In this document: piece by piece, positions 1 to 9,209 of the stretch
Layout: every line of letters begins with the position of its first letter
Numbering within the stretch: position 1 is the first letter of the stretch
Assembly: GCF_001424985.1 (NCBI RefSeq)
Contig: NZ_LMDA01000011.1
Span: 1 to 64,000 of the forward strand
Length of the DNA: 64,000 nt
Reading direction: 5' to 3'
Source of the DNA: Rhizobium sp. Root1212
GTDB lineage: Bacteria > Pseudomonadota > Alphaproteobacteria > Rhizobiales > Rhizobiaceae
Position numbers and translations under genes: made by a program
The notes under the pieces: model-generated
The model's input: only the letters and a program-made list of their open reading frames with translations
Told to the model about the DNA's origin: nothing
Databases searched by the model: none

Positions 1-22
1 CTGCAGAGGCAGAAGAACGATA

Positions 23-562
23 CTACGCCACGCTGGACGCACCAGCTATGGCCGCATAACTTAAACCAAACGGTCTCCGGCAAAGTCGGGGCGGTTCAAT
101 GCGCCGAAAGACAGCTTCGCGGTAGGTGATGAAGAATGTCGGTTTCCTAAGACTTTTGGCGATCGCGCTTGCCCAGTCGGACGTAAGATCCGCCTGCGGG
201 CTCATAACTTGCGCAAAATAATAACGTTCGAGCTGCCTCACTCGGCTGCGATAGACATCGAAGAACCGATACTGCCGGGCTTCGATCAACAAGAGCAGCG
301 AGATGATCAGCATACCGAACAGGATGACGCCATGATGCGATGTTGGAGTTGAAAGAGAGATCGACAACAATGCTGCGACGACGGTGATCGCCCAGTTGGA
401 CGTGCGGTCAATTCGATCCCGCCAGCTGGTCATCCTGCCCATCTCGCCCCGGTAGTAGTGGATGACCGCATTGACCTTCTCAGATGAGGTTACCGGCAAA
501 GGCGGGCCCGTCTGATGTTCATCGGTCTCAATCCCCGGATTCACTCCGATCAACGTTTCCAT
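23..562 (-). CDS. DUF2270 family membrane protein
   Basis: About 179 residues. The ATG at 562 is chosen because a GGAGG ribosome site lies 8 bases upstream; a TTG at 577 is less likely. Two membrane segments are visible at about residues 57-72 and 78-94, followed by a basic cytoplasmic part with arginine-rich YRSRVRQLERYYF and FITYREAVFRR stretches, which resembles the DUF2270 predicted integral membrane family. From memory, family members are usually longer and end in another hydrophobic helix; here the C-terminus is short and moderately hydrophobic, so the 3' end could be altered. Its function is unknown. It is the first gene in the window and lies on the same strand as the permease that follows. 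Confidence 0.6.
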   Translation of the reverse strand: METLIGVNPGIETDEHQTGPPLPVTSSEKVNAVIHYYRGEMGRMTSWRDRIDRTSNWAITVVAALLSISLSTPTSHHGVILFGMLIISLLLLIEARQYRFFDVYRSRVRQLERYYFAQVMSPQADLTSDWASAIAKSLRKPTFFITYREAVFRRIEPPRLCRRPFGLSYAAIAGASSVA

Positions 563-610
563 GGTGCAATCCTCCAATACTGCATGTTCTTAAAGCCGAA
601 TTTCTGTGGT

Positions 611-2361
611 CTATATCGGCCAGACAAGCAGTAACATCGGAACGCTGACGATGAGAACGATGAAGGACAGGGGCAGGCCCAAACGGGCGTAGTCGCCGAA
701 CCGGTATCCGCCTGGACCCATCACCAGCGTATTGCACTGGTGGCCGATGGGCGTCAAAAAATCACAGCCGGCGCCAATAGCGACCGCCATCAGAAATGCG
801 TCCGGCTGAAACCCTAGCTTCGATGCGAAGGTGGCAGCGATCGGGGCCATAACCAGAACGGTAGCCGCGTTGTTGAGAAACGGCGTGACCGCCATGGCCG
901 CGACCATAATCAGAGCCAGCGCACCATAAGGCGGCAACATCTCGGCCGTGCGCGATAGCAAGTTGGCAATGATATCAGTCGTTCCGGTGGTTTTCAGCGA
1001 GCCGCTGATTGGAATGAGTGCAGCGAGCATGATCAGGATCGGTGCGTCGAGATGTCGATAGACCTCACGGAGGGGCAAAGACCCGCTTACGACCATGAAG
1101 AACGCGGCCGCAACGGGCACACCCCCGAACGCCGTTGCGCCCATTGCGGCGGCAAGAATAAGGACAGGAAGGATAGCGTTGCGGGCACTGCCCAGCTTCA
1201 GGTCGCGCTCGACGAGCGGCAGGCATCCCCATTCTCGCAGGAGATCGGGAAGGGCTTGCAGATCTCCTTGGAGAACGACGACGTCGCCGTTGCGGATCTT
1301 GATTTCGCCTAAGCGTTCCGTGAAACGTTTGTCACGACGGCTGACGGCGAGCAGGTTGAGACCGGTGTTGTCGAAGAGTGAAACGTCCTTCGCGCTCAGG
1401 CCGATGAGGCGTGAATGCTCGCCGACGATCGCTTCGACAGAGGTGATGTCTATGGCCTCGTCAGGCGCGACCACTCGATCGGACAGCTGGAGCTTCGCCT
1501 CGCTGACAATCTTGTCGAGCGCGCTTTGCTCACCCTCGATTATCAGAAGGTCGCCATCTTTCAGGATTGTGTCAGGAAGCGGAGTTCGCTTTTGACCCCC
1601 GTCGCCGATGATTGCCGTAACCATCGCATCGCCGCCGCCCGGTTTCTGCAGCCAGCTCACCGACTGGCCGATTGCACCGGACAAGGAGGTAATCCGGGCC
1701 TCGGTCGTGTAGTTCTTGATGTTTACGGCCTCGTTCATCGAGGCTTCCTGCCGGGCCCGTTCAGGAAGCAGTTTGTAACAGAGGCCGAGAAAGAGGACGC
1801 CCGTGACCGTAAGCGCCACTCCCACGGGGGTGTAGTCGAACATCGTGAAAGGCTGCCCGGTGATCTCCTCACGAACCGCGATACGATGATGTTCGGCGAT
1901 GTTCCGATCTGCGTCATCAGTCCGCCGAGGAGAGACGCAAACGACATCGGCATCAAAAACATGGACGGCGACACGCTCGATTTCCGGGCCATCTGCATGG
2001 CGACCGGGATCATGATGGCGAGGGCGCCAATATTCTTGATGAACGCGGATAGCACGGCGACGATAATCACCAGAATGATCAGCTGCGTCCTCGGCCCGCG
2101 CCTTTCGGGCGACAGGCGCCGCAACGCGACGTCCATCAGGCCCGATCTTGAAATGGCCGCGCTGACGACGAGCGCGCTACCGACGATAATGACGATATCG
2201 TCTGAAAACCCCGAGAAGGCATCATGTGCCGGGACAATACCGACACCAATTGCCGCCAGAAGGGATCCGACAGCGACCACATCGTACCGATATCGGCCCC
2301 ACACGAAAGCGCCCATCATCAAAGCGATGATGAGAAGAGAAAGCCATTGATCTGTGCGCAT
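611..2361 (-). pseudogene. SLC13-type permease with TrkA-C domains, frameshifted
   Basis: Two overlapping minus-strand reading frames together encode one transporter of about 583 residues. The N-terminal part starts at ATG 2361, with AGGAAG upstream, and carries membrane helices and the conserved IGTSPNIIVSR stretch. The C-terminal part carries two soluble RCK/TrkA-C-like domains (about 1150-1720) and then more membrane helices ending at 611. The join lies near 1875-1876: adding one C to the CC in the plus strand restores IIVSR-VREEITGQPF in a single frame. The family moves anions such as sulfate or dicarboxylates; the substrate here cannot be told. Without the fix the product stops after roughly 190 residues plus an unrelated tail, so it would be inactive unless this is a sequencing error. 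Confidence 0.75.
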
Positions 2362-2703
2362 GTTTGCTTCCTGGTGGGCCCTACCAAACGGGCGAGACGT
2401 GAATTTGATGCTGGGGATCGGGCAGAATGTCTGGCGCCGGGGATAACAACGTCTTCCGGCGCCTTGATCGGCCGATGTCTTCGACACGCTTTACGCTTAA
2501 GAGCGAGTATTTTCTTCAAGACGGTCATCGAATTGAACGCGGCTGAAGGTCCGATGAACACAGCTGAGATCGGCCCGGAAATCTCCGACGACCGCGGCAG
2601 GGGTTAGGTTTGCGCCGCAAGGCTTCAATTCGGCGCGTGCCAGTCCTTCTGATGGGCTACACCTCTGCCGTGCATAAAAACCGTCGGTGGCCGCACCTTG
2701 ACT
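2362..2703. other. 342-base spacer without a convincing gene
   Basis: This separates the permease start from the end of the metallo-hydrolase gene. Short frames exist on both strands but lack a ribosome site or protein-like composition. I see no GGAAC/GTT promoter or strong hairpin in it. Confidence 0.4.
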
Positions 2704-3588
2704 CTATCGATAAGTGTCATTGCCGCTTTTGCCCGGCTTAGCCGGATCATCAGTGTATGGGCGTCCTTCCGGGACAGCAATATTTCGGAAATTTGTTGCC
2801 AGTTCGTTCAGCCGGTTTCGCATGCTCGGCCCTCTGACTGGCTTGCCGTGGCCGCTCATCACAAGCTCGGGCTCCAGCGCCGCGAGGTGCTTGACCGATC
2901 GCTCCGCCTCGTCCCAATCCGGGGTGAAGTAGCGTGGCGGTCCATGCATTTCCGGCGACTGCATAACTGCTTCGTAAACCGACTCCTGGCCGGTTGTCAC
3001 AATTGCATCACCTGAAATCAGCGTACGGTCAGATTGGCGCCACAGGGAGACGTGGCCGGGCGCGTGTCCCGGTGTGTGCACCCACGTCCATCCGGGCATG
3101 GAGGGTACCGTCTGGTCTGCCGGAAGCATTTTCAGCCATGGTTCGACATTGACGGGAGAGCGGGGAAACAGTGGCGATAGCAATGCCATCAGGCCCCCGC
3201 CGACCAGTGGGTCTGCCGGTGGGTAGGAAGCTTGTCCCGTCAGATAGGGAAATTCCAAAGGGTGGGCAAAGACCGGTACGTCCCAGTGCCGTACCAATGC
3301 TTCGATCGATCCAGCATGGTCAAAATGGCCATGGGTCATGATGATCGCGGACGGTCTGCTGTTCTGGCCAAAGCGGTGTTCCGCAGCATGGATGATACTC
3401 GCCTTGGACGTCGCTAGCCCCGTATCAATAAGGACCCAGCCGTCACCCTTCGTCGGATCCCCATAGAAGACAACATTCACGATTGAGAGGCGCAAATATC
3501 CAAGATCGGGAGCGAAAGCGAGCACGCCCGAACCGGTCTCGGTCGCCGGCGCGAGATCTGTTTCTTCAAGCGAAAGCTGAACAGCCAT
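2704..3588 (-). CDS. MBL-fold metallo-hydrolase
   Basis: A 294-residue cytoplasmic protein of the metallo-beta-lactamase fold. The metal-binding signature THGHFDH sits at residues 85-91. A further histidine lies in HTPGHAPGH, an aspartate in SGDAI, and a last histidine in MSGHGKP, so the full dinuclear site looks intact. The family covers lactonases, glyoxalase II and related hydrolases; the substrate cannot be assigned. ATG 3588 follows a CAGGAG ribosome site and lies 26 bases after the GSR-type promoter at 3614-3638, so the gene is probably induced under general stress. Its neighbours give no pathway. Confidence 0.85.
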   Translation of the reverse strand: MAVQLSLEETDLAPATETGSGVLAFAPDLGYLRLSIVNVVFYGDPTKGDGWVLIDTGLATSKASIIHAAEHRFGQNSRPSAIIMTHGHFDHAGSIEALVRHWDVPVFAHPLEFPYLTGQASYPPADPLVGGGLMALLSPLFPRSPVNVEPWLKMLPADQTVPSMPGWTWVHTPGHAPGHVSLWRQSDRTLISGDAIVTTGQESVYEAVMQSPEMHGPPRYFTPDWDEAERSVKHLAALEPELVMSGHGKPVRGPSMRNRLNELATNFRNIAVPEGRPYTDDPAKPGKSGNDTYR

Positions 3589-3613
3589 GCGTGTCTCCTG
3601 CTGGAGCTGATTG

Positions 3614-3638
3614 AACCTGCTGAAGGCGTTAAAGTTCC
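3614..3638 (-). promoter_or_regulatory. EcfG-type stress promoter for the MBL-fold gene
   Basis: On the minus strand GGAAC is followed by 17 bases and GTT (gGTT). The -10 box is 26 bases before ATG 3588. The motif is the known alphaproteobacterial EcfG/RpoE2 consensus; its use here is inferred. Confidence 0.75.
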
Positions 3639-3772
3639 TCCCGGCTCACTGGCTCAATCTGCGACTGTCCGACGGCCGGAGACGGCTCATGTCCGACCGG
3701 CTTCATGGTTTAGGGAAACCGGAACTGTCAGCATCGCAGCGCGAGACCGAGGCATCGGGCTGCGGCTTTCGT

Positions 3773-3912
3773 TTATATGCTGGTTTTGCCACTCTTTGCC
3801 GGGCCTTGTCGCCGCGTTTTCTCGTCGTTGATGCCTCCCGTCGGCGGATAGACCAGATGTGCAGCCGAAATGGCAGCGGTCACTGTATTACCGTCGGGAT
3901 CTTTTTGGTCAT
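3773..3912 (-). pseudogene. possible small gene, frameshifted
   Basis: ATG 3912 has an AAGGAA ribosome site and encodes MTKKIPTV before running to a stop at 3880. If one base is added at the GT of codon 8, the frame continues through TVTAAISAAHLVYPPTGG to TAA at 3773-3775, about 46 residues. The second part has good amino-acid composition but no start of its own except an internal GTG. I do not recognise it. It may be a real small protein with a one-base loss, or chance. Confidence 0.25.
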
Positions 3913-4078
3913 GATCGTTCCTTGTTTCGAATAGACAGATCTCGCCGGACCCGACCCCTCGCGTTCCGAGATAAAGAAAGGCTTGATATTCTTCGTTCCT
4001 GTTGAAGCGCCTTTCCGCGATGCTTGGCGTGGGAACTTGTTCGCGCAGAACCAGTTAGCGCGCCACAGGAGAAACCAG

Positions 4079-4270
4079 ATGACCCCAGAAAACCCTAAAA
4101 ACAGATCGTTCCCGACGCCCACGATTGCTAAGTCTGTTTCAAAGCCAGAGTCGCTCAACCTTAACGAGGTGGATCTAAGCCGCGATGGCACCCAAGGTGA
4201 TGTCGTTGTCTCCAAGGGGCGTTCACGCACGTTCGTCAGCAAGAGATCAACAGCTGGCGATGACAAATGA
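4079..4270 (+). CDS. hypothetical small protein
   Basis: A 63-residue frame starting at ATG 4079, with AGGAG about 7 bases upstream. The product is hydrophilic, rich in Ser/Thr/Lys and probably disordered, with no recognised domain. A second small frame begins 5 bases after its stop. The support is only the ribosome site and the lack of competing genes in this 1-kb gap. Confidence 0.35.
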   Translation: MTPENPKNRSFPTPTIAKSVSKPESLNLNEVDLSRDGTQGDVVVSKGRSRTFVSKRSTAGDDK

Positions 4271-4275
4271 TCACC

Positions 4276-4443
4276 ATGTCGCTTTACGCTTGGAAATTAA
4301 CCGTTCCCACAAGACTGCCCTACGAGAAAACCGGTACGCTGGACGAACTGGAAGCGTATCTGGACGCCTCAGGGCTTGCGGGCGCTAGCCCAGCGAGACC
4401 GCTAATCGAACGCACTCGACTTTTGCAGTCTGAGAAGGGGTAG
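4276..4443 (+). CDS. hypothetical small protein, possibly truncated
   Basis: A 55-codon frame beginning MSLYAWKLTVP and containing TLDELEAYLDASGLAG, which reads like real protein. It ends in TAG 4441-4443. The same frame, after a second TAG at 4447-4449, stays open for about 33 further codons (NGDGWSLLWVELRAGDK) to a TGA near 4550. Both halves look coding, so this may be the remains of a roughly 90-residue gene cut by two stops. There is no clear ribosome site. No family is recognised. Confidence 0.3.
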   Translation: MSLYAWKLTVPTRLPYEKTGTLDELEAYLDASGLAGASPARPLIERTRLLQSEKG

Positions 4444-4612
4444 AGGTAGTATGAAGAACCGACCAACGGGGACGGCTGGTCGTTGCTTTGGGTCGAGCTC
4501 CGCGCCGGCGACAAAACCCGCCCCAAGTCTAGACGGCTCCTCGGTGAGTGAAAAAGACAAAGATCCTCGGCCGTCGCGGCTCTTGAAAATGCGAGGGCAA
4601 AGAAAGGCTTCA

Positions 4613-5542
4613 ATGTCGGGCAAGCTTGAACAGACTATCTGGGACTGTGCGGTCATCGGTGGCGGTCCCGCTGGCTTAACGGCGGCAATTTATCTGGCCC
4701 GCTATCATCTCTCGGTGACGGTATTCGACGATAACACCAGCAGGGCGGCGATGATCCCGATATCGCATAATCATGCAGGATTTCCGGATGGGATTAGTGG
4801 GCCGGAACTTCTGGCTCGAATGCGCGCACAAGCACAGCGGTACGGCGCTTCGATCCGAGGGCGCAAGATCACGGGAGTGCAAAAAGACCATGGCCTTTTT
4901 ACTTTGCAGTGCGACCGGGGCACATCGTTTGCACGGACGGTCCTGATGGCGACGGGCGTCCTCAACCATCGTCCATCGATGCTGCCAGCCGCGCACGACG
5001 AGGCGGTAGCGCGTGGGTTGCTGCGTTATTGCCCGGTCTGCGATGGGTTCGAGGTCTCGGACAAGCCCGTTGGTGTCCTCGGTTCGGGCACGAAAGGGTT
5101 TAGCGAAGCAAAGTTCTTGCGAAGCTACACCCGGGATGTGACGCTGCTGGCGCCTGATGGAGAGCATCAACTTGCCGACGCCGAGCAAAGAGACTTGGAA
5201 GGTCTCGGCGTCAAAGTTGAGGACGGACCGGTGATATCAATTGCGTTAGGTGCAGATACCATCACCGTTGCTACAGCTGCGCGATCATTTGCGTTCGCTT
5301 CACTCTACCCGGCCCTGGGCTCCGACATTCGTTCCGACTTGGCGAAATCCGCCGGAGCCCGCGTTTCGGACGAAGGATGCATCGACGTTGACAGTCATCA
5401 GAGGACGAGCGTGCCAGGCTTTTATGCCGCTGGCGATGTCGTGATTGGTCTCGACCAGATCAGCCACGCGATGGGGCAAGCAGGTGTCGCTGCGACATCT
5501 ATTCGCAACGACCTCTGTGAAATCGAAGCGTTGGTTCGCTGA
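4613..5542 (+). CDS. thioredoxin-reductase-like FAD/NAD(P) oxidoreductase
   Basis: A 309-residue flavoprotein. The N-terminal FAD-binding motif GGGPAG lies near residue 16. The redox-active pair CPVCDG has cysteines at about 140 and 143, as in low-molecular-weight thioredoxin reductases. The C-terminal AAGDV motif completes the FAD site. The central nucleotide motif reads GSGTKG rather than the usual GxGxxA, so the reductant may differ from NADPH. ATG 4613 was chosen over an in-frame ATG at 4451 because homology starts just after it and the upstream 54 codons are low-complexity; AAAGG precedes it. Probably a cytoplasmic disulfide or flavin reductase; the partner is unknown. Confidence 0.85.
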   Translation: MSGKLEQTIWDCAVIGGGPAGLTAAIYLARYHLSVTVFDDNTSRAAMIPISHNHAGFPDGISGPELLARMRAQAQRYGASIRGRKITGVQKDHGLFTLQCDRGTSFARTVLMATGVLNHRPSMLPAAHDEAVARGLLRYCPVCDGFEVSDKPVGVLGSGTKGFSEAKFLRSYTRDVTLLAPDGEHQLADAEQRDLEGLGVKVEDGPVISIALGADTITVATAARSFAFASLYPALGSDIRSDLAKSAGARVSDEGCIDVDSHQRTSVPGFYAAGDVVIGLDQISHAMGQAGVAATSIRNDLCEIEALVR

Positions 5543-5668
5543 GGAACGCGATGTTATACGGTTCCAATTCGCTACGACAATCGATTGCGTCAGATGCCCA
5601 TCGTGTCACCCGCGTATCCCTGCTATCGACGTGCTGCCAGCCTAAGCCCTAACGGGCAGGCCTGAGTT

Positions 5669-5690
5669 GGGGCGCGGAGAACCGCGCCCC
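5669..5690. terminator. hairpin between convergent genes
   Basis: A perfect 9-bp inverted repeat (GGGGCGCGG, loop AGAA, CCGCGCCCC) lies between the convergent flavoprotein and catalase genes. There is no T run, so it may act as a bidirectional or weak terminator. Confidence 0.5.
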
Positions 5691-5698
5691 AGGGACGG

Positions 5699-7723
5699 TC
5701 AGTTGATCGGCGGTGAGGCTTTTCCAAGCTTTACCGATGGCTCGCGTCCCCAAACACGGAGTTTGCCAAGTTCCGACACGAACGCGGACAGACCGTCTTC
5801 TCCCGGCAGAGCCAGGACACCTTCGTCAAGATCGTTGGCGATCCCGGCCTTCTCAAGCAACGGCAACGCCGACTGATCGTAACCGATGAACTTGCAGTGC
5901 TGGAACGCGTCAGCAACGAAGTCTCGGGCAGTCGCCTCCTTCACCAGATCGTCGATTGCGGCGGCGGAAGTGAGAACGGCAACGGCATCGAACAGAACCG
6001 ATGGCCCGCCGTCGATCATGTGATGCGCCTCTATCCAGGACCCATCAGATGCCGTCACGCCACCAACCTTCGGCGCAATCAATTCAAAAACCGCCTTCTC
6101 CTTGGTGATCGCCGTGGTCAGTTCCTTTAGCAACTTGGCATCGACCCCGTCGGTGATCAGGATCCCGAGCTTGCGACCTTCGAAACGCTTGGGACCGCGC
6201 TCGACGATGCTAAGTGCTGGCGAGGGCTCCAGATCCTGACGGGTCGGCATAGCCGCATCGGCCGGCTTCGGCATCGACTGGAACCCCAGCTTCTGCGCGA
6301 CGGTCGTTGCCAGGGTCTCGTCGATGTTCATCAGATGAGAGACCATTCGTTCCCGAATGACCGGCGCTTCGACCTTGCTGAGCTCAAAGGTCAGCGCCAT
6401 GGCGATGTGGCGCTGCTCCGGCGGGGTCTGGCTGATATAGAACTGGCGGGCTTGGCTATAGTGGTCGGCGAAGCTTTCAGGGCGAAGGCGGACCTTCGAA
6501 CCCTGTTCTTCGGACGGAAAGTGCCGGTAGCCATTCACCGGAGACTCCCGTGGTCCCTCGTTGCGCGAGTTCGGCTGATAGTTAGTCCTGCCCACCGGGT
6601 TGCGCATCGCCATGTGGCCGTCCTGCTGGAAATTGTGGAACGGACACTTCGGCGCATTGATTGGCAGATGCGTGAAGTTCGGGCCGCCCAGACGCTTCAG
6701 CTGCGTATCGAGGTAGGAGAAGTTGCGACCCTGCAGCAGCGGATCGTTGCTGAAGTCGATACCCGGCGGCACGTTCTGGGTCATGAACGCGACCTGCTCG
6801 GTTTCGGCGAAGAAATTGTCTGGCATGCGATCGAGCACAAGTCGGCCGATTGGCTGCGGTGGCAGGATTTCTTCCGGTATGATCTTCGTCGGATCAAGGA
6901 TGTCGAAATCGAAGTTTTCGGCAAACTCCTGATCAAACAGCTGGACGCACAGTTCCCATTCAGGAAAGTTTCCGGACTGGATCGATTGCCAGAGGTCGCG
7001 GCGATGAAAATCCGGATCGGCGCCGTTGATCTTGACGGCCTCGTTCCAGGCGACTGACTGCAGCCCGAGCTTCGGTTTCCAATGGAACTTGACGAAAGTG
7101 GACTCATCCTTGGCGTTGACGAACCGGAACGTATGGACGCCAAAACCTTCCATGAAGCGGAACGAGCGCGGAATGGTGCGATCGGACATGATCCACATGA
7201 CCATGTGCATGCTTTCGGGCGTCAGGCTGATGAAGTCCCAGAAATTGTCGTGGGCTGTCTGCGCCTGCGGGAAAGCACGATCAGGCTCCTGCTTGGCGGC
7301 ATGGATCACATCCGGGAACTTAATGGCGTCCTGAATGAAAAACACCGGAATGTTGTTGCCGACAAGATCCCAGTTGCCCTCCTGGGTATAAAGCTTGACG
7401 GCGAAACCCCGAACGTCGCGAGCGAGGTCGGCTGATCCCTTGTTCCCGGCGACGGTCGAGAACCGAACGAAGGCTGGCGTCTTTTCTCCCGGTCGTTGAA
7501 AAAGGTCGGCCCGGGTGTAGGCAGCAAGGGACTCGTAGGTTTCGAAGAAGCCATGCGCGCCGTAACCGCGAGCGTGGACAACCCGTTCCGGGATGCGCTC
7601 GTGGTCGAAATGAAACATCTTCTCGCGATAATGGAAGTCGTCCATGACGAGCGGACCGCGGGCACCGACACGCAGCGTGTTTTGGTCGTCGGCTACTGGA
7701 CCACCCTGGGCCGTCGTCAACAC
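5699..7723 (-). CDS. katE: large-subunit catalase (KatE/HPII type)
   Basis: A heme catalase that breaks down hydrogen peroxide. The frame encodes 674 residues from a GTG at 7723. The distal histidine lies in ERVVHARG near residue 50, the core has [17 protein letters not shown], and the heme-ligand tyrosine is expected in the FSYLDTQ region. The last 150 residues (from about [11 protein letters not shown]) form the DJ-1/PfpI-like flavodoxin domain that marks the large clade-2 catalases. The usual N-terminal extension is also present upstream in the same frame (7763-7894, ATG with GAGGAG site), but an in-frame TGA at 7760-7762 separates it. Translation would have to restart, or the TGA is an error or mutation. 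It follows the DUF892 gene on the same strand. Confidence 0.85.
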   Translation of the reverse strand: MLTTAQGGPVADDQNTLRVGARGPLVMDDFHYREKMFHFDHERIPERVVHARGYGAHGFFETYESLAAYTRADLFQRPGEKTPAFVRFSTVAGNKGSADLARDVRGFAVKLYTQEGNWDLVGNNIPVFFIQDAIKFPDVIHAAKQEPDRAFPQAQTAHDNFWDFISLTPESMHMVMWIMSDRTIPRSFRFMEGFGVHTFRFVNAKDESTFVKFHWKPKLGLQSVAWNEAVKINGADPDFHRRDLWQSIQSGNFPEWELCVQLFDQEFAENFDFDILDPTKIIPEEILPPQPIGRLVLDRMPDNFFAETEQVAFMTQNVPPGIDFSNDPLLQGRNFSYLDTQLKRLGGPNFTHLPINAPKCPFHNFQQDGHMAMRNPVGRTNYQPNSRNEGPRESPVNGYRHFPSEEQGSKVRLRPESFADHYSQARQFYISQTPPEQRHIAMALTFELSKVEAPVIRERMVSHLMNIDETLATTVAQKLGFQSMPKPADAAMPTRQDLEPSPALSIVERGPKRFEGRKLGILITDGVDAKLLKELTTAITKEKAVFELIAPKVGGVTASDGSWIEAHHMIDGGPSVLFDAVAVLTSAAAIDDLVKEATARDFVADAFQHCKFIGYDQSALPLLEKAGIANDLDEGVLALPGEDGLSAFVSELGKLRVWGREPSVKLGKASPPIN

Positions 7724-7759
7724 CTCATGCCCATCTTCGGCGAACTGGTGGAGCTCGCC

Positions 7760-7894
7760 TCACACTCCGCGATGAAGCTGCTGGTCATGGATGGTTATGG
7801 TGTTGAAGCCGATGGAATTTGGGGTAGACGGGTTCTTGGACTTGGACATCTTCGGCGAAGCTGCTTGTTTTGACGGTGAAGACTTTTTGACCAT
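7760..7894 (-). pseudogene. severed N-terminal extension of the catalase
   Basis: ATG 7894 with a GAGGAG site opens a 44-codon frame (MVKKSSPSK..., KSKNPSTPNSIGF...) that matches the lysine/serine-rich N-terminus expected of rhizobial large catalases. It ends at TGA 7760-7762, after which the same frame runs straight into the catalase body. A GGA-to-TGA change would explain it. As sequenced this would make only a short peptide. Confidence 0.7.
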
Positions 7895-7931
7895 CGGTGT
7901 CTCCTCAGAATGGTGACGGCGCATAGAGAAA

Positions 7932-7953
7932 AGGCCGCCCGATTGGGCGGCCT
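7932..7953 (-). terminator. rho-independent terminator after the DUF892 gene
   Basis: AGGCCGCCC, loop, GGGCGGCCT form a perfect 9-bp stem. Read on the minus strand it is followed by TTTTCT. It sits just after the DUF892 stop and before the catalase leader, so it should limit read-through into katE. Confidence 0.75.
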
Positions 7954-7972
7954 CTCAAGAGACGACGAAATA

Positions 7973-8470
7973 TTAGGCAGATTTCTTGCCCTTGGGATTT
8001 GCTGAAGCTTTTGCAAGCTGAGTGAGCTTCTGGTCGGTCGCCTCTTCCTCGGCAAGGTTTGCCTGAAGAAGAGGGATCGCATCAGCGAGACCGAGCTGGT
8101 CGGCCCACGCAATCAGGGTGCCGTAACGCGCGATCTCATAATGCTCGACTGCCTGCGCCGAGGAAATTAGGCCTGCATCGAGTGCAACCGAACCCTTGTA
8201 CTCCTCCATGATTTCTTCGCCCTCGGCGATGATGCCCTGGATGGCTTCGCAGGTCTTGCCGCGGGCCGCTTTGCCAAGAAGTTCGAAGACCTGCTCCAGG
8301 CGCTCGATCTGGCCCTGCGTTTCATCGCGATGCTGCAAGAACCCGGCTTTGCCTTCTTCGGACTGAGCAGCACGGGCCATTTTCGGCAGCGCTTTGAGAA
8401 TTTGCTTCTCGGCGAAATAAATATCCTTGAGGGTGTCAAGGAACAGGTCGTCCAATGTTTTCTCGGCCAT
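7973..8470 (-). CDS. DUF892 (YciE/YciF) ferritin-like stress protein
   Basis: 165 residues, all helical, with the conserved start KTLDDLFLDTLKDIYFAEKQ and later glutamate/histidine positions (EHYEIARYGTL, NLAEEEATDQ) that suit a ferritin-like di-iron four-helix bundle. ATG 8470 follows AAGGAG. The -10 box of an intact GSR promoter is 40 bases upstream. Members are known as stress-induced cytoplasmic proteins of uncertain role. It has a paralogue just upstream (8615-9124) and catalase downstream, so a role in iron or peroxide stress is a fair inference. Confidence 0.85.
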   Translation of the reverse strand: MAEKTLDDLFLDTLKDIYFAEKQILKALPKMARAAQSEEGKAGFLQHRDETQGQIERLEQVFELLGKAARGKTCEAIQGIIAEGEEIMEEYKGSVALDAGLISSAQAVEHYEIARYGTLIAWADQLGLADAIPLLQANLAEEEATDQKLTQLAKASANPKGKKSA

Positions 8471-8509
8471 TATGTTCTCCTTCGGCGGCAAAACTGTTCG
8501 CGGCGACTC

Positions 8510-8534
8510 AACGTAGCGTTCACGAAAATGTTCC
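8510..8534 (-). promoter_or_regulatory. EcfG-type stress promoter for the 8470 gene
   Basis: GGAAC, 16 bases, CGTT on the minus strand, a perfect match to the consensus including the C of the -10 box, upstream of ATG 8470. Confidence 0.8.
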
Positions 8535-8614
8535 CAGCGCTGAAGCCGCCCCGCCAACAGCGGTGGCGGGGGCAGGGCCTTACTATTCACGATCGCAGCG
8601 AGATCACAGCGAGG

Positions 8615-9124
8615 CTAGACTTTGGCTTTTTCGCCGGCTTCCCGCAGCGACAGAAATTTGGTCGTAACTGAAACCAAGTTTTCGTTGAGCCACTGCGCCA
8701 TGGCTTTCTCTTCTGCAAGGTTCGCCTGCAGCGCCGACGTGGCAGCGGCGTATCCGCCTGCTTCTGCAACTGTCAAAAGAGACTTGTAGGCGGCCATTTC
8801 GAAGTTTTCGAAGGCAAAGTTGGCAAAGGAATTCTTCAAGATTTCGTCGCCCGCCATCGCGTGGCCCATCGCCGCCATCGCTCCGGTAAATGACAGCGCC
8901 ATGTCCTTCAACGAGGAGTGATCTTCATTAAGCCCTGCGAGAACGTCTTCAATACGAACTATCTGGCCTTCTGTTTCACGAATGTGCTGTTCCAGTTTCG
9001 CCGCGACTTCGGGATAATTCTCGATGCGCGACAGCTGCGGCTTCATGATCGAGAGGGCCTGGTTCTCCATGGCGTGAGCATTCTTCAAGCCCGTTACAAA
9101 GATGGCTCGTGTTTCATCGTTCAT
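8615..9124 (-). CDS. DUF892 ferritin-like stress protein, second copy
   Basis: 169 residues from ATG 9124 (GGAG upstream). It is helical with the glutamate/histidine pattern of DUF892, including KNAHAMENQALSIMKPQL, HIRETEGQIVRIED and NLAEEKAMAQW. It is clearly related to, but diverged from, the neighbouring gene ending at 7973. It has its own GSR promoter 30 bases before the start. The likely role is as for its paralogue, an iron-binding or redox stress protein, with no proven reaction. Confidence 0.85.
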   Translation of the reverse strand: MNDETRAIFVTGLKNAHAMENQALSIMKPQLSRIENYPEVAAKLEQHIRETEGQIVRIEDVLAGLNEDHSSLKDMALSFTGAMAAMGHAMAGDEILKNSFANFAFENFEMAAYKSLLTVAEAGGYAAATSALQANLAEEKAMAQWLNENLVSVTTKFLSLREAGEKAKV

Positions 9125-9153
9125 TTCAATCTCCAAAGTTGTGTCGTCGTTTA

Positions 9154-9178
9154 ACTCCGCGCAAAATTCAAAGTTCCG
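9154..9178 (-). promoter_or_regulatory. EcfG-type stress promoter for the 9124 gene
   Basis: GGAAC, 17 bases, GTT on the minus strand; the -10 box ends 30 bases before ATG 9124. Confidence 0.75.
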
Positions 9179-9209
9179 CGCCTCGGGCTCCCTCACCGCC
9201 ACGATTTTG

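Noticed and set aside
1415-2350. 311-codon plus-strand frame
   Set aside because: Antisense to the SLC13-type permease across its frameshift; no protein-like features.
4451-4612. Longer start for the thioredoxin-reductase-like gene
   Set aside because: The 54 extra codons are low-complexity, and the flavoprotein homology begins just after ATG 4613, which has its own ribosome site. The GAGGTAG before 4451 keeps it possible.
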